DNA of 64,000 nucleotides from Silene conica (Eukaryota > Streptophyta > Magnoliopsida > Caryophyllales > Caryophyllaceae), in contig CM055316.2 of assembly GCA_029255685.2 (NCBI GenBank), positions 74,477,237 to 74,541,236 of the forward strand, in the 5' to 3' direction. The notes below the pieces were generated by a model that saw only the letters and a list, made by a program, of their open reading frames with translations, was not told the origin of the DNA and searched no databases. The translations under genes were made by a program, and so were the position numbers. Below are positions 1 through 10,321 of this stretch, piece by piece. Within the stretch, counting starts at the first letter, position 1. The number at the start of each line of letters is the position of its first letter.

Positions 1-600
1 GTTTAAGGATTTTCAAAACTGTTTTTTTGCAAAAGGACGTTAATCAAAGGATTTTATAAAAGCAATTTTGCAAACAGTTTTTGTAAACCGTACTTTCAAG
101 ACCGACATTGATCAAAGCAAGTTCGTTTACTCGTAGGATATTTTTGCTCTCCTTTGTTCAAATCTATTGAATATTTCAAGGAGACAAAAACTGTAATCAG
201 TCTTTTTCATTCATTCAGTTGTAAAGAAAAATATTTGGAGTACGGGTTGTACTCAAGCTGCACGATCGAGTTGATCGTGGGGATTGTTTTTGTAATCGGG
301 TTTGGTGATAAAAATAATAAGAGAAAGGGGTGGACGTAGACCTTTAGAGAGTAGGTCGAACCACGTTAAAAATCGCGTGTCTCGTTCTTATTCTTCTTTT
401 ATACTTTCATACGTCGTCATTCAAATTGCATCTTTTCTCTCAACTAATTTTACAATCTCAGCACAGGTTACAATATTTTGAACACTCTTCAATACTGTTT
501 AAATTCGTTTGTGTGCTGCCAACGAAATTAGTAGAGTAAAAGACAAAGTTTTAAAAAGAGTACTTAATTCACCCCCTCCCCCTCTTAAGTGCCAGATCCA
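1..600 (+). mobile_element. Copia-type LTR relic (5' end outside window)
   Basis: The stretch holds the GGGGTGGACGTAGACC motif at about 335-350 followed by a GAACCACG motif near 359, the arrangement seen in the transcribed part of many plant copia LTRs. It also has a CCCCCTCCCCCTCTTAAG run at about 573-590 like that near the 3' end of SIRE-type LTRs. No primer-binding site follows, so this is a solo or truncated LTR. The small open frame at 154-339 is LTR sequence, not a gene. Confidence 0.5.
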
Positions 601-746
601 TAAACTCATCACAGTATATAGAAAACTATGATTCTAACAATATTTCATATTCCGTATTAAGGTAAGTAATTATTCCTAATCTTATCTTATTTTATAAAAT
701 AAGAATATTATATATCATTATATATTATATTATCCTAAAAAAAGTT

Positions 747-3671
747 GTTGCTAATTTATGGACGAGTTTTACTCAATCATAGACATGATTGACCATTATA
801 CCTATCGTTTCACAACATTTACAATTTTATTTCACCTTCTCACCCTAACCCCCAAAGTACCCTTTCCCACCACCCCTCGCCTACGCGCCGCCAACCTGAA
901 TTTCCGACTAGACCAACCTCCCCTCCACCCGCCCAGATCTGCGCTGTCTCTTCGATATTTTTTGTGTTCTACCCTCGTCTTTGTTGCTGTTATCTTGGGA
1001 GCAAATTATTCTGATTGTTTTTCTCTACCCCCGAGCTAGAAATCCATGTACAGTCTCATGACTGTTCATACATCATCAAACACTGATTCAACCGAGTTCC
1101 TAGGGCAATAAAAGTCGTCGATAAAAACCAGAAACTGCAACAGATTCACTTGAGGTCTGACTGTTCTGAATATAAGTTACCGTCGGAAAAAGAGAAAGAA
1201 AAAGAAGAAACTTCCTGAAAAATATTTGTATAAAAAAATATATGAGGAATTGAAAGTGTAATTTAGTAGCAGTGAACAACAGAACTGTTGGTAATGTAAA
1301 ATTTGCAACCAGAATTAGCATGTACTTGAGCAGTTCATCGTTGTTGCCGAGTATTCGAGTAACATGTACTTGAGCATCTTTATGCCTTCACTTTTTCTAC
1401 ATTGCTTCCTAATACTATCATAACAGCACCTGCATTAAGGTGAGTCGGGTTTATTTAATTTGGTCGAACTACCTGAACTACGCAGAGGAAAATTATTTGC
1501 TATTTGTTCTTAAGAAGTGATTGATTTGTTAGTTAAGTCAGGTTTATATACAGTTCTACATTTAGTTGTTTGCTCATCCGAGTTTAGATTTTTGTTCGCT
1601 AGCATTGCCACAAGAGTCTGAGTTATGTGCGTGTAAGTCATGGTTCCGAAACTGCGAAAATCTGTCTATTTTTGAAACACTTTGTTGCTAAAGGAGTTGA
1701 TGAATTATGAGCATGTTCAATTATTTAAGCTAAGATTGAAGGAATATTTCAGGCATTCAATTATAAAGAACTAATGTTGTAATACAATTTTACTGTTGTT
1801 TGCAGCACTATGGTGTTATAGAAACAAAAAAAAAAAGAACATAGCTAAACCATTATTCTGTTACAATTATTCGACAACTAAAATTACAAGTCCGAAAGTG
1901 TTATTATAGACGATGCAGTCTGCCGCGGTGGTTGAATAGAACTATAAAGTAACTGATGATGTTGCAATCAGGGTAATTTATAGCCCTCAGGGATGGATCG
2001 GAAAATCCCGTCTCAGTCACTATTGGTCGATCTGATGAAAGCACAATTGAATCAATGGAATCCAAAATAACTGATGATGTTTCTTCAGTTCCAGATAATT
2101 CGTATAGTGGGTTTACAGACGAGAACAAGCCGGGAACAGAAAATAAGAATGGCCAGATTGATATGGCAATTAATTCAAATAACATTTCTCATGGAACTTT
2201 AAGTTGGGTAAATGGCAGCAACAAGTTAAGCTCCAGTTCGAGTTTCAGATCCTTCACTTGTTTTACCTTAAGCCTTTAGTAATGAAAACTACAAACGCTT
2301 TTTGCAGGTCAGGAAATTGCTGAAACAAATTGTCCATGTATTTTTGTGAAATTGCTGAAACAAATTGAGCGACCAATAGTTTCAGATTGAAGATATTGTT
2401 CGTATTGAACTGTCGATGTTTTTTGTGAAATTGTTGAAACAAATTGAGCAACCAATATGCAATTCTAATTTCATTGCAGTGTCAGTAGATTTTTCAGTCT
2501 GAAAAACTGTATTACACTCCGAGATTTGATGCGTAGGACCACGACTACACTTGATTGAGAGCCTTATCTAGCTTGTTAGTACTAGTACTATATTAAAAAA
2601 ACAAAGGATAATTTGTGAGAAACTAAAAGTTTTGAGGCCAATTTCTATTTATTATTGATTGATTTATGCATTTCTGATACATATTGTTCTACTCATTGTA
2701 GTATGATGCCGCAATACTTCATACTTCATTTGCAGCAGCCATAGTAACTTAATTCCTATGCTTGGTACACAACCTTGTCATTGAATTTTCGGGTGGAAAA
2801 CTCCATCTCTTGTCTTTATATGATATGGCTGGCAAGGCAGGCATTGAGTAGAGCGAAGGCGGCGAAGCAACTGAAGGTGCGGCTAAAGACTGACTTCTTT
2901 CTTTGTTTAAGGCAGGGCTGACTTGGTTGAAATGAGAGAGGCTGTAGATAGTGGATCTCGTGACCTACGGGGCAGAAGTAGGATGTCCAAGTGTTATTTG
3001 CTAGTGAAAGGATTTAGCAGGTCCTTTGGACTACTACTGTGAATAAGTTTTTGAATGAGATAATGGGCATTGCAGCGTAATAACGAAGTCGAGTACTCAA
3101 GGTCGTGCTTTAGTTTAGAAGTTTAAGGTAGTTTTTGATAAAAATAAGAATGAAAATTTAAGGTAGTTTTTGACAAAATAAGAATGAAAATTTAGAGAAC
3201 ACACGTGTGAAATCCAACTCATAAATAGAAATTGGCCTCAGAACTTTTTTTAGGTAGTTTTTAACAAAAAATTAAAATGAAAGGTAGTTTTTAACCAAAA
3301 AAAGTAAGGTAGTTGTTCACAAATGAACATAAATGTAAGGTAGTTTCTCACAAATTATCCAAAAACAAATGAACAAATCACGTCATTCATGAAAAAGAAT
3401 TAGAATTAAACAAACCCTAATTTAATTAGTATAAGCAAATTCTAATATAGAATTAATAAAATTAAGAATTAGAATTAGTACCTTAATGATACGAGAATTA
3501 GCATCCATGATTGTTTCAAAGACGTATTTAATTAATTTGTGAAGGAGAGAATTTGAAAGAATTTGAGAGAATTAGAGAGAATTAGACAAATTAGGTAAAG
3601 GACATAATATGGAAAAATAATGAAAAAAAGGACATGATGGAGTAAAACTCGTCTATTAATGAGCAATTACG
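747..3671. mobile_element. Candidate TIR element enclosing exon-like DNA
   Basis: A stretch centred on GACGAGTTTTACTC occurs at about 747-783 and again in reverse complement at about 3634-3671. About 24 of 29 aligned bases match, so the two ends face each other as inverted repeats 2.9 kb apart. Between them are an exon-like fragment, short AGGTAGTTTTT repeats at about 3125-3350, and otherwise AT-rich noncoding DNA. No transposase is seen. The true termini and target duplication were not resolved. Confidence 0.35.
1977..2279 (+). pseudogene. Exon-like fragment, Ser/Asn-rich, unrecognised
   Basis: One frame stays open for about 100 codons in AT-rich noncoding surroundings. It encodes a hydrophilic, Ser, Asn and Asp-rich segment (for example SVPDNSYSGFTDENKPG), typical of a disordered region of a larger protein. 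I do not recognise the family. There is no convincing start codon context, and neighbouring exons are not visible, so it is probably a captured or decayed piece. The overlapping minus-strand frame (1904-2185) looks like a shadow of it. Confidence 0.3.
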
Positions 3672-3798
3672 TAAAGAAAAAATAGGCCGTCTTTAGTCTT
3701 GCATTATTTAGCGGAAACGCTTGTTATGTGAACATAGATTTAACCATATTCCTAACAACTCAGCATTTTTAGACAACCTAAGGCTTGCATACCGAAAC
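2460..3798. other. No gene seen
   Basis: AT-rich DNA with short repeats: AGGTAGTTTTT recurs about six times between 3125 and 3350, and GAGAGAATT-type repeats lie at 3545-3590. Nothing coding is supported. Confidence 0.6.
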
Positions 3799-3860
3799 TT
3801 TTGAGTCCGTGAGTCCATCTAAAGTATCAATGTTATACTGAAAAATATCACGTTTATTTC
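3799..3860 (+). mobile_element. Relic of an E3-family transposon end
   Basis: A run of TTGAGTCCGTGAGTCCATCT, then AAGTATCA and AAATATCACGTT, closely parallels the left terminus of element E3 (47640-47705), in the same order and spacing. The T-rich tract after it also resembles E3. The (TA)n tract and the second end are missing, so this is an old fragment inside the duplicated block. Confidence 0.55.
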
Positions 3861-4698
3861 TACTAACAATTTTTTGTTTCTTTTTTCAGTATAGCATATT
3901 TTTTTGTCCTTTCTTCAGTATGACTTTTTTTTCTTCATTAGTACCAATTTTTGTCCTTTCAGTATTACCTTTTTTTTTTCCTTTAAAACACATTTCTTGG
4001 TTTTTTTTTTTCATAACACGTTTTTTAGTGTAAGTTGTGAATTTGTGATATTGTTTACTCATAACATTAGTTTACCTATGTCCTTTCTTTGTTCCCCTAA
4101 TTTTTCTATTGTATATATTGTTACTCTTACTTAAAATAGTAAAGTAATTTAAATAGGTATTTTGAAAAGGTTGGCCTTTATTTTATAATCAAATCTACCT
4201 TCTAATCTTATCTAGTTTACAAATTGTTTTACTTATTTTCATTCTTTGTTCAGGAAGAATATATCGACTATGAGGGAATATTTTATACCTTATTTCTTTT
4301 TTCTTTTCTAGTCTAATGTATTGCTATTTCTAATTAAATCTAAAAAATATCAATTTGATAGTTTTGAAAAGTTGGAATTTTATTTTATAATCAACTTCAA
4401 CGTCTAATATAATCTATAAAAATTGTTTTATATCCTAATTCCTTTCTCTTTTTTCCCTAATTTTCCATGTCAATATATTTACTACTCTTAATTTAAATAG
4501 GTGTAGTGTCTAATATTGTGTACTCATAACATTGTTTTACCTATGTCTTTTCTTTGTTGCCCTAATTTTTTCAGGTGGAATATATTGTTACTCCTACTTA
4601 AAATAGTAAAGTAATTTAAATAGGTATTTCGAAAAAAATTGGACTTTATTTTACCCGACTGACCAAAGCTCACCTCTAATTTCGACAACTTCAATATA

Positions 4699-5249
4699 AG
4701 TATGTGTTTGGCCCTGCTTTTCAACTGTTTTTTCAACCAAAGAAATAGAAGTTGGGTCAAACACTAATTTTTAAAAAACTAAAAACTAATTTTATTAAAC
4801 AGAAATTCTAAAACTGACTCCTAAAAACACCTAGAAACAGAAGTAGCAATTTGTTACTTCTGTTTCTCTTTTCACGTTGCTTTAAGTTATTTGAGCGCCA
4901 AAACCCAAAAAAATACCGCCAAAACACAAAAATTACCGTCAAATACCAACTTTCAATTTTTTTACCTCTTATAAAATAAAATTGTCTGGTGTGAGGGTGA
5001 GTCTTACTAGATGTCGGAATTCTCGCAAGTTAATCACGCTCTTTTGTACATATATATATAATACGGAGTATATTTTAGCAAAAAAAAAAATTTATAGAAA
5101 CTAGTTAGGCCAAACACGATAAAGCTGATAAAAATAGTTTTTTAAAAATTTTGGCCAAACAGGATCAATTTTGTCAAGAACTAGTTTTATAAAAACTCCT
5201 TTACAGAAGTAGAAATTCTTTTTCATAAATAAGGCCAAACATGCACTAA
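4699..5249. mobile_element. MITE-like element with TGTTTGGCC ends
   Basis: The left end has ATGTGTTTGGCC at 4702-4713 and the right end has GGCCAAACATGCAC at 5233-5246, an inverted pair about 550 bp apart with no coding capacity between. Such TGTTTGGCC-bearing ends are common on short hAT-like MITEs in plants. The target duplication was not identified, so the superfamily is uncertain. Confidence 0.4.
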
Positions 5250-5333
5250 GTCTAAAACCCCTAGAGTCCAACAGATGGTTAATTGGGCCTAGTTATTTTT
5301 AAAATGATCAAGAGCATAAAGGCCCACAACATC

Positions 5334-5640
5334 CACTACAAGAATACGAAAAACAGGCGACGGAAAATGGCGACTGTCATCTGTAGTCGCCAAATTGGCG
5401 ACTGAAAATAAAATTTAGTGACTGAAATCAGTCGCCAAAATGGCGACCGGAACTTTTCCCCAACTTTTTCCCCACCGACACAAAATGACGACTGAACCAA
5501 AGATTTGGCGACTGAACACAGTCGCCAAATTTAGAACCAAAATTGGCGACTGAAGCTGCAGTCGTCAAATGTAATATCTGCAGTCGCCAATTTGGCGACT
5601 GAAATTGGTCAGTCGCCAAATTTACTTTTTCAGTCGCCAA
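5334..5640 (+). mobile_element. CACTA transposon terminus with subterminal repeats
   Basis: CACTACAAGAATACG begins at 5334, the canonical start of CACTA (En/Spm) elements. It is followed to about 5640 by many copies of TTTGGCGACTGA in both orientations, as expected for subterminal transposase-binding repeats. The opposite terminus (ending CTTGTAGTG) was not found downstream, so only one end survives. The reading frames over this tract are artefacts of the repeats. Confidence 0.65.
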
Positions 5641-5980
5641 AAAACGCGATAAGAAAACAGAAACTCTTTTCCCCCTTCATTATGCGCGTCTTACTTTATC
5701 TCCAAAAAACACAAAAAAAGACCCGACTGAACCAAAATCGTTTCCGTCACCACCCACTACTTGCACCTCCACCACCACCACCAGCAGCCACCACCACGGT
5801 CACGGCCACCACCACCAACAACTTCCCTCTTCTTTTTCTCCTTTATTCAATTGAAGGTTTGTATTCTTTTTTGTTTAATTTCAATTTTTAGTTTGATTTT
5901 TGTTTTGTTTTGTAGATTTAGTGATGTAGTAGCCAATTAGGATCGTCTTAGCTTATTAGGTTGTAGTTAATTAAGTTATA

Positions 5981-6238
5981 CTTCCTCCGTTCGATTCCAT
6001 TTCGCGGGTTTCTATTTTTTACACTATTCACAAGTGAACATTTAATCTCAATTTTCTCCTAATACGTAAGAGAAAACATATTCATGTGGGGTCTTGTTTG
6101 ATTCGTCTTTACTAGTACATTGAAAATATCTAACTTTTATAATTTTTGCAACTACGTAGCTAAAGATATTTAACATGTAAAACGTGTGTTGGCAAACGTG
6201 AAAAAGCAAATCCGTGAAGTGGAATCGAACAGAGGGAG
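5981..6238. mobile_element. Stowaway-type MITE
   Basis: Terminal inverted repeats (left CTTCCTCCGTTCGATTCC, right GGAATCGAACAGAGGGAG) bound 258 bp and are flanked by the TA dinucleotide (5979-5980 and 6239-6240). These are hallmarks of Tc1/mariner Stowaway MITEs. The third base of the left TIR is T here but C in the second block copy, where the canonical CTCCCTCCG is kept. Confidence 0.85.
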
Positions 6239-6518
6239 TAGTAGCCAATTAGGATGTTAATTAGATAAATTGGGGGTTAGGGTTTATATGAAATTGGGGG
6301 TTAGGGTTTATATGATTAATGTTGTTTGCCTTATTAATGTTGTTATGCTTGTAATTGTTACTTAATTATGTTAAATTATGGGTTAGGGTTTATAAAAATT
6401 AGGGATTTTTGATAAGTTAGTGTGTAAAATTTGGGATTTTTGATAAGTTGTAGTTAATTAAGTTATAGTAGCCAATTAGAATGTTACTTAAAAATTGAGG
6501 GTTAAAGTTTATATGAAA

Positions 6519-9463
6519 CTAGTTTTTGAACCCGTACACTGCACGGGTGGTAACGTAAATTGATATTTTGAGTAAATCTTAGGTATACATTATTTGGACC
6601 GGAGGCGTGATGTTATGAGTATATTTTAGACGGTATCGCCCATCTTTTTCTATTTGATAAAATGCAAGTATATATGAAAAGAAACGATCACCATACAATG
6701 GTATCGAGCCAAACATTCAAATACGACACTCGTGCCTCAGACGCAACATAAATAGACACTTGCTAATAAAAGTATATTTTAAATATTTTTATATGAAGTA
6801 TAATAATGACCTAGCTAAAATTATTAGTAGATTCTATGTTTATACTTATATTGATATAACTCGTAAATAATATAATACCTTGTATATGGGTCGAGTTACA
6901 ATCATTTTTTGACAATCAAACTTCAATTCAAAAAGTTAAATATGAATTTTAAAAAACTAAAGTTATAAATATATAGATTCGTAATGAAAAATATTTTCTA
7001 AAATTTATCCCAAGATTTTTACCCCTTCTAAAATTAGCAAGGTAAATTTATAACATGCAAAATAATTTTCTCTTATCAACATAATAATAGATACCTCAAA
7101 ATAAAACAAAACGACAAAAAAATAGGGAATAAACGTTTAAAACATAAATGAAAAAGATAAAAAAATAATTAAAACACATACACTTTACGGAGCATCTGAT
7201 TCCAACAACACCTTCTCTTTATCAATTATCGTCCTCCTCTTTTCTAATCAATATTCAGATTGATTGTCATATTCAGATTGATTGTCAATTATCCTTCTAT
7301 TTTATAAACACAAATGATACTACACCGTTTCCCTTCCTCCTTCTCTTTCACTCTTTGTTTGATTGTCATACTTAGATTCTAACTCAATTAAATTCCCTCA
7401 ATTTCATGACGATCAACGTCTTACTCCAGTAATCTTAATTTTAATTCTGCAGGTTGGAGATATGAAAGCTTTGCTCATCGTCGAGGTATGATTAAAGTAG
7501 CAAGTAATCGGTAACGTACTTTAATTTAATTTGGTAAATATCCGCTCTTTTGTTAATCTAATTCGCCTTGATCAGAGATGCATGTGATTATGAAAAAAAT
7601 ATAAGAGTTTTGGATTATATGATGACAAAATCGTTTAGGTAGTTTATCTGTGCGAGCATGAGAAAGTGAGATTTTGAACGGCCGATTAGGACTCTTTAAG
7701 AATGTGGAATGGTAAAATCAATTGGGTTGTTAATAGGGAAATTGATAAATTGTACTTGAGTTATTGCTATTTGTTAATTAGGTTAGTGATATGGTTAACT
7801 CAGGGTTTTTGTCTGTGCGACTGTAGGTTTGTAGTGGTTACAGGAGCAAACAAAGGAATAAGCCTATGAGTTTGCAGACAACTTTCATCTCAGGGAGTTG
7901 TAGTTTTAACTTCTTGAGATGAAAAGAGAGGATTAGAAGCCATTGAAAATCTGAAGAACTCGGGGATTTGTTCCGAAAATCTTGAACTTTGTCGACTTGA
8001 TGTTACTAATCCTGCAAGTGTTGCTTCTCTTGCTGATTTCATCAAGGCCAAATTTGGCAAAGCTTGACATCCTGGTATGTACATACGGTAAACTGTCAAT
8101 CTGTTATCGAGGGGTAAGTCTGGCTTTAGCGAGTGGGAAGGGAAGGTCCAATGCTTTTGTTTTCTTACCTGTAGATCCTTCTGATTTGGTACATCCTCAA
8201 TGACTTGTATCTCTCTTCCACAGGTAGAATCTGCTAAAGCATCAAGAAGACAATGGATCATGTTCGCTATACATCCAGCACTTTGGCACTGTACTGGCTC
8301 AGTTTGTGGGGTAAATCAAGTGAGTTTATACTTGAGTTTTACGTAGCTTGTATTGTCATATGCATGATGGGAATGGTACTTATGCGGATATTTATTATAT
8401 GCTTGTGTGTATAGTAAAGGATTAGGAAATTTTTGTATGAGCTACCTTGGAGATGAAGATTTTCGATGGAGCTATGCTGATTCCAGTACATAGGAGTTGA
8501 ATTGTGGTGGATTGTAATTAAAACCGGAAAAAGTAAGGTTAAAGAAATTAATACATAGGAGTTATCGTGTAATAAAATTATATGAGCTAAATGTGTATAC
8601 AAACACGAATTTAGTAAAGATAAAAAGACCTCATCGTCCATTAAAATGACATCGACCGCAAATAATGCAAATTTTTTGCTGTAAAGATCAGGACGTTCCC
8701 ATCTGCGGATGACTTTCGCGCGTATATTGAGGTAACTAATCCTCGAGTTTGATTTTGCTGAACTTGGTGACCATGGTGCTTTGAGCCATAGTATACAGTT
8801 GAGTTTTGAGAAGAAAAAGTTTTAGAAATAATGGGATGAATTTTCTGAAGGGTTAGAAACGAATGAAATAAACTTGATTAAATAACGCGTATAATACCAT
8901 TTCAAATTAGGCAAATATATCAATATCAATTTATGAAAACTGAAAGCTTCAATGTAATCAATTTTTCAATCAAATTTATTTCAAAATTATTCACAATTAG
9001 ATAATTATGGAAATCACGTAAATTTCGTATAAATTTCGTAACATAAATATCGCGTATAATACAATTATTCCTTAATCGTCTCACAGCTTCCGTTTATATT
9101 TCATAACATAAATTTCGTAACTACTTATGGAAGAAGATTCTGACTTTATGGTGTAGATAATTATTTATGGTGTAGATAATTATGTAATTATTACTAAATT
9201 ATCACACCTGACTTTTTATTATTCAATTTATTTCCATTTCCATAATAATTCTTCTCTTAATGTGACCAAATTTCAAACTTAAGGGGCTAATTAGCACTCG
9301 AACGGTAAATAAATTTACACCAACATGAGGTTATCGTTTAAAAATTTTGTTAAATAAGAAACGATAATTATCCAATAAAAACAACATGAAACATCGTTTA
9401 AATTTTTTACTAACAAATAATTAATGAATAAACCCGTGCAATTATGCACGAGTATAAAACTAG
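6519..9463. mobile_element. Helitron-like segment with CTAG ends and hairpins
   Basis: At the right end a hairpin (CCCGTGCA...TGCACGAG, 9433-9452) is followed by TATAAAA and CTAG at 9460-9463, then T. That is the layout of a Helitron 3' terminus. The left end is a mirror image: CTAG at 6519-6522 and a hairpin CCCGTACACTGCACGGG at 6531-6547, which reads as a 3' terminus on the minus strand. Either two Helitrons face outward or this is one element with two 3'-like ends. It encloses the SDR pseudogene. No Rep-helicase is present. Confidence 0.5.
7827..8076 (+). pseudogene. Short-chain dehydrogenase/reductase pseudogene fragment
   Basis: A splice acceptor (CTGTAG) precedes codons for VVTGANKGI, the TGxxxGIG cofactor-binding motif of classical and extended SDRs. 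After that come recognisable stretches DEKRGLEAIENLKNSG, LDVTNPASVASLADFIKAKF and KLDIL. The arrangement matches the plant neomenthol dehydrogenase/salutaridine reductase-like subgroup, which are NADPH-dependent cytosolic reductases. The gene is dead: compensating indels just after GANKGI, an in-frame TGA where a conserved Arg normally precedes DEKR, and a 1-bp insertion before LDIL. The catalytic Ser/Tyr/Lys region is absent. It lies between two Helitron-like ends, suggesting capture. Confidence 0.85.
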
Positions 9464-9567
9464 TAAGCTTTATAACATATGAATATGTATATGAAAAATA
9501 ATAAGAAATGAGGAGGGAGGGTAATTAATTGGAGAGAGAGAGTAAGTGGAGAGAGTGAGGTTGGTTA

Positions 9568-10321
9568 TATAAGAGAAGAGTATAGATAGAATTGAATGAC
9601 TTGATTATTAACAATAGGATACAGAGGTATAAATACAAACTGATATGATCAACAAGATAATATATCCTAGGAAGTAAATAACTAAAAGATAATAAATCAT
9701 ATACTTAAGGTAACAGAAATATACAGAGGATAATAATAAAATCAAGTTGATTGTGTATCCTTAATATGCCCCCGCAAGTTGGACAATCCGGAGGATAGTC
9801 CATTCTTGGATAATAACGAGGAAAACCGAGGCCGTGGTAGAGGTTTTGTGAGGGCGTCTGCCAATTGGTCATTAGTATGCACATGTTGAACTCGGATATC
9901 ATTGTTGCGAACGTGTTCTCTGACAAAATGGAATGAAATTGCTACATGCTTCATACGGGAATGGAAGACCGGATTTTCCGAGTAATGAGTGGCCCCTAGA
10001 TTATCACAATAGATAACAGGAACAGAGGTGCTGGATGTGTGTAGTTCGGACAGTAGAGAACGTAACCAAAGTAAGTCTGCAGTAACGTCTGCTATAGCCC
10101 GAAATTCTGCTTCGGTGGACGAACGAGCCACTGTTTTCTGTTTGCGAGAGACCCACGGAATCGGATTCTTACCAAGATAAACAATAAAACCAGTCGTGGA
10201 TATGGAATTGGTTTTGTCACCTGCCCAATCAGCATCACAGAATGCGTGTAGATACATGGGCGAATCTGAATGTAGTTGAAGACCAAGATCACGGGTACCA
10301 TTGAGATACCTTAAGAGTCGC
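9568..10321 (-). mobile_element. Truncated 3' end of copia element (block copy A)
   Basis: Identical to the 3' part of the full-length element at 37787-42375: 3' LTR at 9568-9766, target-site GGTTA at 9563-9567, and the C-terminal RNase H portion of pol (conserved CDADWAGD and STEAEF stretches, 9742-10321). Pol is cut at 10321, where it meets an NLR gene. The reverse transcriptase, integrase, gag and 5' LTR are missing. Confidence 0.95.

Larger units (their letters stand above)
1..10321. repeat. Near-identical duplicated block, copy A
   Basis: Every base I compared matches 28220-38540 at a constant offset of 28219, except one substitution at 5983 (T here, C at 34202). The match ends inside a copia pol gene: 10321 pairs with 38540, and from 10322 this copy continues into an NLR gene while the other continues into intact pol. 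The left limit lies outside the window. This copy looks derived because its retroelement is cut. It could be a very recent segmental duplication or an assembly artefact; sequence alone cannot decide. Confidence 0.95.

Noticed and set aside
758..1039. 93-codon plus-strand frame near the left TIR
   Set aside because: No homology recognised, Pro/Leu-rich low-complexity translation overlapping a transposon end; likely chance.
6270..6310. GGGTTAGGGTTTA motifs resembling plant telomere repeats
   Set aside because: Only two isolated copies with non-telomeric spacers; no TTTAGGG array.
8224..8320. Possible second exon of the SDR gene after a CCACAG acceptor
   Set aside because: The translated stretch does not match the expected SDR continuation, and no supporting motif is visible.
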